A DNA stretch of 11,321 bases from Dunaliella salina (GCA_002284615.2 MU069480.1:22089-33409); one strand, 5' to 3'; positions 1-8,488 are shown, numbered from the stretch's first letter. The notes: generated from the sequence alone by a model not told the origin. Numbers and translations: made by a program.

Positions 1-72
<72 letters not shown>
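1..72. repeat. (CA)36 microsatellite at the left edge
   Basis: This is a perfect CA repeat, cut by the window edge. It lies in the intron upstream of the first visible NOP16 exon, about 90 bases before that exon's acceptor (CACCTCCAG|C at 161/162). The bases between (73-161) hold a pyrimidine-rich 3' splice region and nothing else recognised. Confidence 0.98.
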
Positions 73-74
<2 letters not shown>

Positions 75-161
75 AATGCATCATATTCGCGCGCCTCGCG
101 AAATAACCAGCAAGGTTTTTGACACCTGGCCCTGACTCATCACCCCACCATGCACCTCCAG

Positions 162-3100
162 CGTGGATTGGCGGGAGGATCAGACGCTTACTGCGAATTA
201 CAACCAGAATCATCTGGTCATGGATCCTAACATAGATCACCGGAGCAATAAGGCTGGCCACAAGCTACGCTCAAAAGAAGACAGGCAGGCGCATGGAGAG
301 GAGACATTCTCAGACGATGATGGTACGTGTGTGGGGTTTTCCAATTTCCCCTCTTTTACATGTTAATCAGTATTAGACGGCAATTGTTTGGAATTTGGAA
401 TTTCTTGCATCAGATGTATAGGCGTACAGACTTGGCGTACAGAACTGACAAACTCTATGTGTGTGGTATGTGTGGTGCCTGCTACAGTGACTGCGCACAC
501 GTGTGATATGTGATGGCTGTAGGTTGCGCACATGTGTGATGTCGATGCCTGCTAACAGTGCATGTATAATGTCAACTGCGATGCCTGCTAATACTGCACG
601 TGTACCGTGGGTATCTTGCGAGTAATTACTCAACTGTCAGCGCCCCACGCAAAATTTCAGCGCAACTAGAAATTACTCTTTTAAAGGCCTCGCAAGATGT
701 GCGTGTTCTAAAGGTGGACGTTCTAGTGCTGGAATGGAACCACATGCGCCCAAGGGGCAACAGACGCGCCCCCCACGGCATATAGCTGCTCCCTATAGCT
801 GCATGTATCATCATCATCAGGGGCAGGGGCTCTGGCACAAGGAAGCAGGCCAGTGGCAGGGGTGTCTGTGGGCGTGGGCACCATGCAGAGCTGCTGGAGG
901 TCTCAGACACAGAGGAGGAGACCACGGCACAGGAGGCTGAGGCCATGGACACAGACTGAGGAATCGCATGCAGCTTTGGGAGAGCCTGAGCGCCGTTTGT
1001 TGCAGGACGTTTGTTGGTGTTCGCAAATTTTGCCAACTTTCGACCCCCTCGCAACTCTCAAAAGTTGTAAAAAAAAAAATTATGAAATTATTCTGGGCAC
1101 CTCACAAGATAGTGGTGTCGCAAGATAGTAGCGTCGGCACGGTTGTGTCATCCGTGATTCTTTTAAGTTGCGCACGCTGAGGGGATTGCGCATGCCGTGG
1201 GAGTACAAGCTGCGCCAGCGCTAACTAGATATAATTAGCCGCAGCAGGGGAAGCACAACTTTACTGACGTCGTCTGACGATACATGAGGTCACTGCGGAT
1301 GCAGACTGTGTGGTGTGAAGGGTTGGCAGAGTCACCTTGCAGAGCCTGTTTTGGGGGGCAAAATTTAAGAGGCTCGGCGAACCTTTTTCCAGGATCAGGA
1401 GCGTCCTCCGTGCCATCAAGCATTGCCCACGCAAGGTTGGAAAATGGAATATTCTTTTCCTGGAATTCACGGAATTTCCGACGCGAGATTGATTGTGAAT
1501 GTTGGAGGAAACTGCTCAGGGGAATTCGCAGTGAGTAAAGGCGGTGTTCTGCCCACGGGACAAGATGACAGGGGCCTGCCTTCTACGACAGGTGACCTTT
1601 CCTGAATGCACGCAGCCAGACTTGGTCTGCGTAGCTTTTCTTTTTTTCTCTCTTCCAGGGGCCTCTGCAGCAGCAAAGGGCTCCGGTGCTGTGTTCGTAG
1701 GGTTGGCCATCTCCATACATATACGCCATACATATTGTATTTTCGCTGCCAAACAGCTGGATATATATATGTACGGCGTATTTGTACGTAATTGGCCAAC
1801 CCTGTGTGTTGATGCCACCATCAGAAGAGGAAAAGCTCCAGCAATTCTTATACGCGCTTGAATTCTGCATGAATTGTGTAAATGCATACGTGGTCCATGT
1901 GGCTGCATGTTTGACAACTCCCATTCTGTGGGAACTCAAGTACGAGCAGCGTGCTGCAAAGCCCCAGCAATTCCCAGCAATACTGGTGGCGATGTGCATT
2001 TGTTTATGTGTGGTCCTTGTGGCTGCATCTGCGACGCCTCCCATATTGGACAAGCTCACGTGCGAGCTGTGCGGTGCAATGCAATGCAATGCTCAGCCCA
2101 TCCAACCTCGTCAGTCATGGCACACAGCTTCAGGATAAGCCTCCCCGCTGCCCCTTGAGGAGCACCTGCAAGCATCTGCATCTGCAACAACTCCGATTGT
2201 GTGTGAGATCAAGCGAAAGCAATGCGGTAGCAACTCACATAAACCTCTTCGCAAGCTCAATGCGCGCAGTGCGGTGCATTCCAATGCAATGTTCAGCCCA
2301 TTTAACCTCATCCATCATGGCACACAGCTTCGCGATATGCGCCTCTCTGCCCCTTGAGGAACACATGCAATCAACACTTGAGGAACCTCTGAGCAGCTGC
2401 AATCCCAGCATGGTTGCGTATGCAGCAGGGAAACAAAGAGGGTAGCTTAGGCCTTGCACACTGCCTGCCTGGCGATGGTCCGGCTCAGGGGACTGACAAG
2501 TTGAGTGCGCATAGAGGATTTAGGATGGGAAACTTGGGTGAGAGAACCCCCTGGTGCATGGGATTATGCATGGCAGATATCATGGCTGGCCAGGCCATCT
2601 CTTATCAATCAATTCAACAACTTGTCTCAAACATCTGGGGTCAAAAATCACCTCTTATCAATCAATTCAACAACTTGTCTCAAAAATTGGGGGTCAAACC
2701 CCTTAGGCCAGTGTTTCTATCAGGGGTGACGAGTCGCATTTTGGGCGCATTTTGGCGCACTCTAGGAGCACACTTTGTCACCACGTGGGTAAATAGAACT
2801 CTGGGGCCCACTCTTCACCGCTTGGTGTTATACATGTCTTGTAAATGGCAACATGAAAGTGAACAATATCCAAAACTAAGCCCTTGTGCTTGCACCTCCC
2901 CAATTCTCCCATGCCCCACCAGCAGCAGCATGCCCAATCATTAGCAGCAGCGCCACCACCAGTGGAGGGTGCCCCAGCAGCTCATGCAAGCATGCATGCA
3001 GCAGAGCTCGCACCGCTACCACCAGCAGCAGCAGCAGCAAGCTGTACTCTAGCAGCAACTGCATGGGTAGCACCAAGTGGAACCAAAGCAGTGATTGGAG

Positions 3101-4888
3101 CAAAAGTCTTGGCCTTTACCCTTTCGAGTGTAATTTCCGAGGAGCTGACGAAAGTGTATCTTGGCCTTGCCCCTGCTGGTGAACAACAGGGGATCATGTC
3201 GGGAAAAATTGTTTTGGATTCTGAACAGAAGATTTCGGTTGAACCAACACTTTGGCAAAGTTTTGAAGGGCTGTGACGTGTCATTTTGAAATAAGGACCC
3301 TTGCTCATTATGATGATACAATCCCCAATCCCTTCAGAAACACTGGTTGACGGGAGGTGTCCGCAAAAAGCACTTATTCAATGAAAACAATGAATCTTAC
3401 ACTCCCTCCACATAAAGGACGAAGCTCTCCGGAAGCTCTCAGAGCCTCTTTGGCAGAATGGCAGACCCCGTTTTCCCTTGCCCTAGTGATGTGCGATACC
3501 TACAGGTTGCTGTTACAGGTGCAAATAATGTGTGATGCCTGTGAGTTGGCCACGAGCATGATTTGTAGCTCCTGCAGGTTGCGCATGTGAACAGTTATGC
3601 CTCCTGCTGACTGCAATTTTGTAAGTGCACTGATGGGGGTATGAAGTGGCACGTTCCCTTGGTTCTCGCGTTTCTGCTTCTCTGTAGGGCTGCTTTCAAC
3701 CAGGGGCCGGAGTTTCTTTTTGCTTGGATCTGCATACCTGCACACACACTGGAAGGGAACGCTCCGATTCCATGTTCAACCCGTTTGCTTGTAGGCCGTG
3801 CTCAGCCTTTCTAGGAAAGAAAGGGATTGACCAGTGTGCATGGACAACAGATCTCGGCTTGAACTGGATCTGTGTGCACTGTACTGTTCCGTGTGCGTTG
3901 ACGAACCCAGATGGCTCGAATCTTCCTGGCGAAGGGAAAACCCTGCCTAGGGACACGCAAGGTGTCCCACACAAGGTGTCCTAATCCGGCTTTCTTCCAG
4001 GAAAACAATCTGCATCACTTGGAACGGATGGAACAGGTAATGGAGCCTTCTAAAAGAAGGCAAGTAGTCTTTCTTCCATCTCCTTGCGTCGCAGAACTAC
4101 GGGCTGGGTGCAACTTAGAAAGAAAAACAAACAAAGCCCCCCCTCCCCGGTTGACCACCATTCAGAGGAAGCTAGTGGAACAGCTACTGGAGAAGCATGG
4201 GGATGATGTTGAGGTGAGCCCTTTTTACATTAACAACTCTGTGTGGGATAGGAGGTATTAGGAAGCCTCGATCAAAGATGAGGCAAAAAGCCTTTTCCAC
4301 CAATAGGGGGATGGCCACAGCTCAATTTTCTCATGCATGATGAATTTTCCAAATAAAGAAGAATGCTTCTTTGTTTTTTTGGCATCTTACTCAGATTACG
4401 GTGCTTGCTTTATTATTCATGACTGAGATTGCCCGTGTGTGTGATACTCATGGCTCTGCGTCGCTTTATTTATCGTCATCGTAAGTCATGAGCATTTGGC
4501 CACTCTGCCTCTAAGGATGCATACCTTGAAGCCTCATGATTTGTCAACGTCCTCCACAATTGCAGGCCATGGTATTGGACACGAAGCTCAACAAGATGCA
4601 GCATTCAGCTGGACACCTGAAGAAGTTGATCGCAGGCAAGATGTGTGTCATTCAATTTCTGGTTTGAGGTGTGAGGCACTGGGGGAATGAGCAGCATGTT
4701 TGTTGCAAAGGTCAAAGAGTGATACATGTTGTGCTTTGCCCGCTACGCTTCGAGATGCAAGGCTTTCCTGTAATGCTGCTGCTATCTTCCTTTGTTGTGT
4801 GGCTGCAGGCTTTCGCCATTGGCAAGGCCCCTCCGAGCTTGTCCGGCATGACTTCCATGGACCTCAGAAGCCTTATAAGCGCTTGTAG
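162..4888 (+). CDS. NOP16: Nucleolar ribosome-biogenesis protein NOP16, 3' part, four exons
   Basis: NOP16 acts in the nucleolus in assembly of the 60S pre-ribosome. Proposed exons are 162-322, 4095-4213, 4566-4635 and 4809-4888. Joined, they stay in frame for 142 residues to a TAG stop. Exon 1 gives DWREDQTLTANYNQNHLVMD at residues 2-21, matching the family's conserved W-D...NY...LGL..(D/N)PN block, then an acidic SDDDE stretch near residues 50-54. Exon 2 gives TTIQRKLVEQLLEKHGDDVE, ending at residue 93, and exon 3 gives AMVLDTKLNKMQHS at 94-107. These form the C-terminal signature (EKHGDD.. AM..D.KLN.MQHS) seen in plant NOP16. Exon 4 ends with a basic tail, HDFHGPQKPYKRL. Splice phases match at every junction: 1, 0, 1. 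The family's basic N-terminus (about 50 residues) is missing; it must lie in exons left of the window, because the exon-1 frame meets a stop at 133-135 and has no usable ATG. Plant and human members are about 180-190 residues, so the full length would fit. Identity is by remembered motifs, not a search. Confidence 0.88.
455..600. repeat. Degenerate minisatellite, block 1
   Basis: Imperfect units about 40 bases long recur, built on GATGCCTGCTAACAGTGC and AGGTTGCGCACATGTGTGAT. GATGCCTGCTAA occurs twice, near 544 and 580. The same words recur in block 2 about 3 kb away in the same intron. Confidence 0.6.
613..698. repeat. Inverted repeat with 10-base perfect arms
   Basis: ATCTTGCGAG at 613-622 pairs with CTCGCAAGAT at 689-698. 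A 12-base palindrome, GAGTAATTACTC, starts within the left arm, and ATTACTC recurs in the loop. CGCAAGAT or CACAAGAT recurs near 1104-1126. Confidence 0.5.
1069..1079 (+). repeat. A11 homopolymer
   Basis: A run of eleven A follows AAAGTTGT. It could be the remnant of a retroposed tail, but I see no matching element body or flanking duplication. Confidence 0.5.
1699..1803. mobile_element. MITE-like hairpin with 11-base perfect terminal inverted repeats
   Basis: AGGGTTGGCCA at 1699-1709 is the exact reverse complement of TGGCCAACCCT at 1793-1803. The arms go on inward with few mismatches for about 40 bases (ATACGCC.TACATAT against its complement), leaving a short loop around CGCTGCCAAACAGC. 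The whole 105-base unit can fold on itself. It has no coding capacity. I see no clean target-site duplication, although GTGTT occurs just outside both ends. Confidence 0.6.
1830..2365 (+). repeat. Degenerate long-unit tandem repeats
   Basis: AAAGCTCCAGCAATTC at 1832 recurs as AAAGCCCCAGCAATTC at 1958. TGGTCCATGTGGCTGCATG recurs about 120 bases later as TGGTCCTTGTGGCTGCATC. A third, weaker relative begins near 2170. The block from CAAGCTCA.GTGCG through GGCACACAGCTTC to GCCCCTTGAGGA, about 2052-2160, recurs at about 2255-2360. Spacings of about 126 and 205 bases suggest nested duplications of one family. Confidence 0.7.
2599..2701 (+). repeat. 53-base tandem duplication, two copies
   Basis: CTCTTATCAATCAATTCAAC starts at 2599 and again at 2652, and the match continues through CAACTTGTCTCAAA. 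The two units differ only toward their ends (CATCTGGGGTC against AATTGGGGGTC). The near-identity points to a recent duplication. Confidence 0.9.
2919..3056. repeat. Interrupted CAG/CCA-rich low-complexity stretch
   Basis: Several short CAG and CCA runs are interspersed with GCATGCATGCAGCAG. On the + strand this gives Ala/Pro-rich open frames. It lies inside the long NOP16 intron and is not treated as coding. Confidence 0.7.
3057..3276 (+). other. Unexplained open frame in the intron
   Basis: The open frame that begins in the CAG-rich DNA continues for about 70 codons of balanced composition, for example AKVLAFTLSSVISEELTKVY and SGKIVLDSEQKISVEPTLW, to a TGA at 3274-3276. I recognise no domain. 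The opposite strand is also open here, so chance is quite possible. It could be an exon of a nested gene or a decayed element. Confidence 0.2.
3488..3610. repeat. Degenerate minisatellite, block 2
   Basis: The stretch carries GTGTGATGCCTGTGAG, TGCAGGTTGCGCATGTGA and ATGCCTCCTGCTGACTGC, close relatives of the block near 455-600, in the same orientation. Confidence 0.55.
4214..4565 (+). other. NOP16 intron, GT-AG, phase 0
   Basis: The donor GAG|GTGAGC at 4213/4214 and the acceptor CACAATTGCAG|GCC at 4565/4566 join the family block ..EKHGDDVE directly to AMVLDTKLN.. in the same reading frame. That is the uninterrupted order seen in NOP16 proteins. The 352-base intron contains no other recognised feature. 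Confidence 0.87.
4636..4808 (+). other. NOP16 intron with probable GC-AG boundaries
   Basis: The exon reads LKKLIA then a split Gly. The boundary at 4635/4636 is GCAG|GCAAGA, close to the GC-AG donor consensus AG|GCAAGT. The acceptor is TGTGGCTGCAG|GC at 4808/4809. This joins KKLIA to GFRHWQ with no insertion, in line with the plant pattern KLC..YH.YK. A GT donor four codons later (4645) keeps frame and would insert KMC in place of the Gly, but its context, ATGT|GTGTCA, is poor. Confidence 0.65.
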
Positions 4889-4924
4889 TGTTTACTCAGC
4901 ATTAAGCGCCTTTGCACAAACAAG

Positions 4925-5018
4925 GTGTGTCCTTTGAGTCCTCTCCACAACATAATCCAGAAGAACATGTCTGTATACAATGGCCAAGCCACGGGCTAAC
5001 TAACTAAAACATTAACAG
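4925..5018 (+). other. Possible 94-base intron just downstream of the NOP16 stop
   Basis: A plausible donor AACAAG|GTGTGT at 4924/4925 is followed by a branch-point-like CTAACTAACTAAAAC at 4996-5010 and an acceptor ACATTAACAG|AT at 5018/5019. As it starts 36 bases after the NOP16 TAG, it could be an intron in the 3' UTR. Splicing it also extends another open frame of the last exon; see the findings. Confidence 0.4.
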
Positions 5019-5224
5019 ATCAGGACTACCAGCCATATTTGTAGCCCTACAGCACTTGGGCACACTTGCAATTGATGGCGCTGCGTTAGATCAGCATGAA
5101 ATTATGAACTTCTCAAGCCCACAGACATCCCATGACCTTCATGCATACATACTGAAGGACTCTCGCTGATGGTGCATTGGCTGAAGAAGCTTACCTTTTG
5201 CAATTGACACAGGGAGTGTTTTCG

Positions 5225-5300
5225 TTTCCTACACAGCATAACCTCTTCTTTTCCTGCTTCTTTTATTTCTTTTTCCTTCATTCCTCTATCTCTTATTTCT
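5225..5300. repeat. Pyrimidine-rich tract
   Basis: The + strand is almost entirely C and T (CTTCTTTTCCTGCTTCTTTT and similar), followed by purine-rich AAGAAAGAAAGAA at about 5329-5341. No gene follows that would make it a clear 3' splice tract. Confidence 0.5.
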
Positions 5301-5394
5301 TATGAGCATATCAATGGTGCCTACGTAAGAAAGAAAGAACATGTAGGCAGACTCTGTGAAAAACTCCCCCTGCTTTAATAATGGAAAATGACAA

Positions 5395-5543
5395 TTTGGC
5401 TCAGAGGAGATGTGAATCTCATCCGTTTCAAGAACTAGAAAGTGCTAGCGGTGGTCTAAAAATTGCTGAAAAAACCTAGTTCTAGAGCTTGGCTGCCGCT
5501 GTGAGGCTGCAGGTTACAGAAAGAAAGAAAAGAAAGAAAGAAA
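5395..5543 (+). mobile_element. Candidate tRNA-derived SINE with AAAG tail
   Basis: TTGGCTCAGAGGAG resembles a Pol III A box. About 30 bases on, CGTTTCAAGAAC resembles a B box (8 of 11 consensus positions by eye). A body of about 80 bases follows, ending in an (AAAG)n-type tail at 5518-5543. An AAGAAAGAAAGAAC stretch also lies upstream near 5329, so the tail sequence might flank the unit. No second copy is visible in the window, so this rests on motifs alone. Confidence 0.3.
5518..5543 (+). repeat. AAAG microsatellite
   Basis: AGAAAGAAAGAAAAGAAAGA and further AAAG units form a purine-only run with one extra A in the middle. Confidence 0.9.
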
Positions 5544-5661
5544 CGCTACGCAAGCAAAACTAGTCCCCAAGCATCATAGAAGGAACATCCTTCGCATGAA
5601 CACTGTATTGAACCCACATGCAGTACCCTCAATCCCCAATTTTTGAGGGACCCCTGATCAA

Positions 5662-5666
5662 TGTAA
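5662..5666 (+). terminator. First TGTAA polyadenylation-like motif after NOP16
   Basis: TGTAA is the usual polyadenylation signal in chlorophycean algae. This is the first one I find on the + strand after the NOP16 stop, 774 bases downstream. That would need a long 3' UTR, so it may equally be a chance match. Confidence 0.2.
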
Positions 5667-6252
5667 CAGAAACACAAGGCCTGCAAACAAAATGACTGAC
5701 TGCAAGCATGGCGAAGAGGTGTTCTTGCTTTCATTTCATCACATTTCAATAGGGATTAAAATTTTCAAATAGTTTGGCTTCTTATTTTTATGCAGAAGAA
5801 ATCCCTAAGATCAGGGATAAACTGTTGAGTCTCATTGTATTGATTTCGCATTGAACATGAAGGAAAGGAGAGGAGAAGAAAGGGTTAGTTAGCATTGCCT
5901 GTCTACACGGGTAGCTTAGCTGAGTACAAGAGGTGCCTTCAACAAAACCAGACCATGTAGGCAACCTAAATGTGCGCTTGAAAAAGGAAAAGCTTGTGGT
6001 GTAGCTTGTGGTCTGTGTTTGTGTTGCTGGGAAAGAATCGGAAATAACGGCATTCGTTTTGTTTGCGCACAACGTTATACTCATTAGCAGTGAAGATGCT
6101 GAGACCGAACCTTCCAAAGCCATGTATTGTGTATTAGAAAAGAGTACACATGTCGGACGTCTGTGCAGGTTGGTCAAAATGATTCTCTAAAAACCGCTTT
6201 ACGTTCATGTACAGCTCCATGCTTGCCAGATCGGTTACATTTGTTTTAAGCG

Positions 6253-6582
6253 ATGCAAACTTACTTTGCCTGGAGCTCAAATTTTGTTCTGACACCAAAC
6301 CCGAACAAACTCTCCACACTGCGCAAAATCAGCACAAACACACCATTGAAAGCTTACGCACAAGATCTCTTCGGGGCACACACCGCACCAAGAGTTACAC
6401 CACATACCATACTAATTGGAGTTGCATGGACTATCTTCAATCCCTACACTATTGATCCCCTCTGCAAACTTGAGCTAACCAAAGACAAAGCTAACAAAAT
6501 TGCCAAAGAACTCCACTATCATGCTGTAAAGTCCCTAACAAAAATTTACAACACCAAAATGCCAACCAATTCAGTAATATAA
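6253..6582 (+). pseudogene. Unrecognised 109-codon open frame, possibly retroelement debris
   Basis: The frame runs from an ATG two codons after an in-frame TAA to a TAA at 6580-6582. It is rich in Lys, Thr, Asn and Pro, with a protein-like C-terminal half (LELTKDKANKIAKELHYHAV, then KSLTKIYNTKM). Its codons end mostly in A, C or T, unlike the GC-rich exon of the right-hand gene. The style recalls the far C-terminus of some LINE polyproteins, and a G-rich stretch follows as a 3' UTR might. I have no domain match; it could be chance or a genuine small gene. Confidence 0.25.
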
Positions 6583-7286
6583 GCAATGAGCGTTTGGGGG
6601 AGGGGGCTACAGGGAGGGCTGCGCACAGGACAGCGAGGCGTGCAGCCGGACGGATGGCCAATGACCCGCCAGACTCTCATTAGCTGGGCTGCTCATGCTA
6701 GCCTTCTTTAGTGGGGCTCACTGTTAGTGCCAGTGCTAACTGTTGGGTCTAACCTTAATGCACGCTGGTAAGTACCAGTGCAGACTTTACTTCACTTTAC
6801 TTGCCCGGATAGCAATTGATGGAACGAAGTACAGTGTTCAGCAATCGGAGGTTGACAAACAATTGTGTAGCTCCAACAAAGCCAAAGCTGAGCTCCAAAC
6901 TTAGTATTCAGAATTTGCTTACAATGGGTCATTTACTACAATCTTACAAGGGTTGTATTTGACCGACCTGACTTGTGGCCTACCGAGTTTCCTGGCACAA
7001 GCCTCCAGCCTTCAGTATAGGCGTTATTAAAACCAACATGTGAATGTTGCATACATATTCCTCCTTGTACTTGGCCCGCTGGCTGCGCATCCTTTTCTCA
7101 TTCTTACAGGTTCTTAAGAGTTTTTTAGGGATTCTCTCAGAGGTGGTCAACTGAGGCCTGACATCGCCTGATCTTTGCATGCTCCCAGCGCATGTGCGCT
7201 GTATTTGAACGGTTTTGAAACTTGGGTTCCTGTTCTACATGACTGAGGCAAAAGTGCCGACAACTGGCCCCAGTTACGGCACACAT

Positions 7287-7306
7287 GCCTACTAGGCCTA
7301 GTAGGC
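7287..7306. repeat. Perfect 20-base palindrome
   Basis: GCCTACTAGGCCTAGTAGGC equals its own reverse complement. It has no spacer and no gene close by. Confidence 0.95.
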
Positions 7307-8469
7307 CACAGCGTGAACCTACTTCTTGACCACCAAATGTCTATTCATGACCACCGACTGCATTCAATTGGCTGGTTTTCAGTGATACGGAGGCCTTGTA
7401 ACAAAAGGACACAATTGCAAAGAAAAGGAGTGAAAGGACCCAGTGGTTTGTGAGGTACATGATTTTTTTTCATTTCCCATGCAGGAAATCCAACAAAAAT
7501 GTCAAATTGTGACCTTTCCGTTTTTGAATATGTAGGATATGCAGAGTGTATGGCTATAACTTGAAGCCATTTGTATTTGAATACTAAATTCTGGGAATGA
7601 AGAATGATTCCAGGGCGGAGCTATTGGTCTTCTTTGGGTGATCTGATGCCAGGAAAGTAATCAAGGGCCCTCTAATTTTTTTTATCATTTCTTGGTGATG
7701 TATCCATTTTATGAAAAATAAAGGTTGGCACAATTATATTTGAGAAAGGACACGAGCATGTTTGGCAAAGGGGCCAGTTGCCTGCCGTTCCTCTGGCATT
7801 CTAAGACAAGCTTTTCTGCACCAACAAATTTGTGCCTAGACAGGGTTCTTGCTTTCTGCTTGCGGCACTACAAGAAACAGATGTCCTTGCAGGCGGTTAA
7901 AGCGATGTAACCTAACCTTACCTGCAAAACAAACGTTTCCATGGCGGGGAGTTATAGCTAGACAGTCTGGCCGAAGGCCTCCAGATAAACCAAACCTCTC
8001 TGTCTTCTCACCCAAGGGAGGTCACATTAGGGCTTTATGGACTTACTTCACTCAACCTTAATTCCTTCATGCTGTCAGCAGCCCTGAAAGGCACATGTGC
8101 ACAGAGTTCAAGGCTACTTTTGGCTACCAGCCTTGCTTTGTCTTGCTTTCACGCCTACTTCTCGCAGGGTGAAGAGAAGTTCCCTTCATCACCTTTGCTG
8201 TCTCTCTTTGGACAGATCCACATGTTTCCATCAACCTCTCATTTTTAGCTGCAGCAGTGTGATCTACTTATTTTGCCACAAGCCAGCATAAAGAAGCTCT
8301 TCAATCCGTCTCACTGCATCCTGCATATCTCACCTCCTCTGCTGCAAATGACAGTAAGAGCCACTGAAGGTAGTGCTTTAAGCAATAACCAAAAAAGTCC
8401 AAATGTTGCACATGGAATAAAAGAAGAAACCTGGGCAGCGAAATGTACCCTACTTCAGTGAAAGGATAC

Positions 8470-8488
8470 ATCAGTGCCAGGCACTGAT
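8470..8488. repeat. Palindrome with 9-base arms and a one-base centre
   Basis: ATCAGTGCC, a single A, then GGCACTGAT. It lies downstream of the presumed poly(A) site of the Gln-rich gene. Confidence 0.9.

Larger units (their letters stand above)
323..4094 (+). other. Very long, repeat-filled NOP16 intron (3,772 bases)
   Basis: The donor reads GATG|GTACGT at 322/323. The acceptor has a pyrimidine-rich tract and reads GCGTCGCAG|AA at 4094/4095. The split codon G|AA gives Glu and joins the acidic SDDD end of exon 1 to LRAGCNLERK of exon 2 in phase 1. A tempting acceptor at 4000 (tttcttccag) would give the wrong phase. The intron carries degenerate minisatellites (about 455-600 and 3488-3610), an inverted repeat (613-698), a MITE-like hairpin (1699-1803), a tandem array (1830-2365), a 53-base duplication (2599-2701), CAG-rich DNA (2919-3056) and an unexplained open frame up to 3276. 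I recognise nothing in the parts between, such as about 700-1690 and 3620-4090. A small extra exon with a length divisible by three cannot be excluded. Confidence 0.75.

Noticed and set aside
3991..4000. Acceptor tttcttccag at 4000 for the long intron
   Set aside because: It would enter in phase 0, while the donor at 322 is phase 1, so the joined frame breaks.
4095..4115. Frame reading NYGLGA at the start of exon 2, similar to the NOP16 NY..LGL motif
   Set aside because: It is out of frame with the KHGDD block and reaches a stop after seven codons; the real motif is in exon 1.
3911..4261. Continuous open frame across 3911-4261 as one NOP16 exon starting at ATG 3911
   Set aside because: Only its 3' part (4095-4213) has family motifs. 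The upstream residues do not resemble NOP16, and the true upstream block is found at 162-322 with a phase that matches the acceptor at 4094.
4561..4735. A tRNA or small structural RNA in the spacer or introns
   Set aside because: I found no full B box with a matching acceptor stem anywhere; only the weak A/B-box pair at 5395-5437 remained.
5788..6177. 129-codon open frame on the - strand
   Set aside because: It has no recognisable domain and overlaps open frames on the other strand; treated as chance.
6980..7180. Charged 66-codon open frame on the - strand (KNEKRMRSQRAKYKEEY)
   Set aside because: No convincing splice partner or family. A pyrimidine tract on the + strand explains its K/E/R-rich reading.
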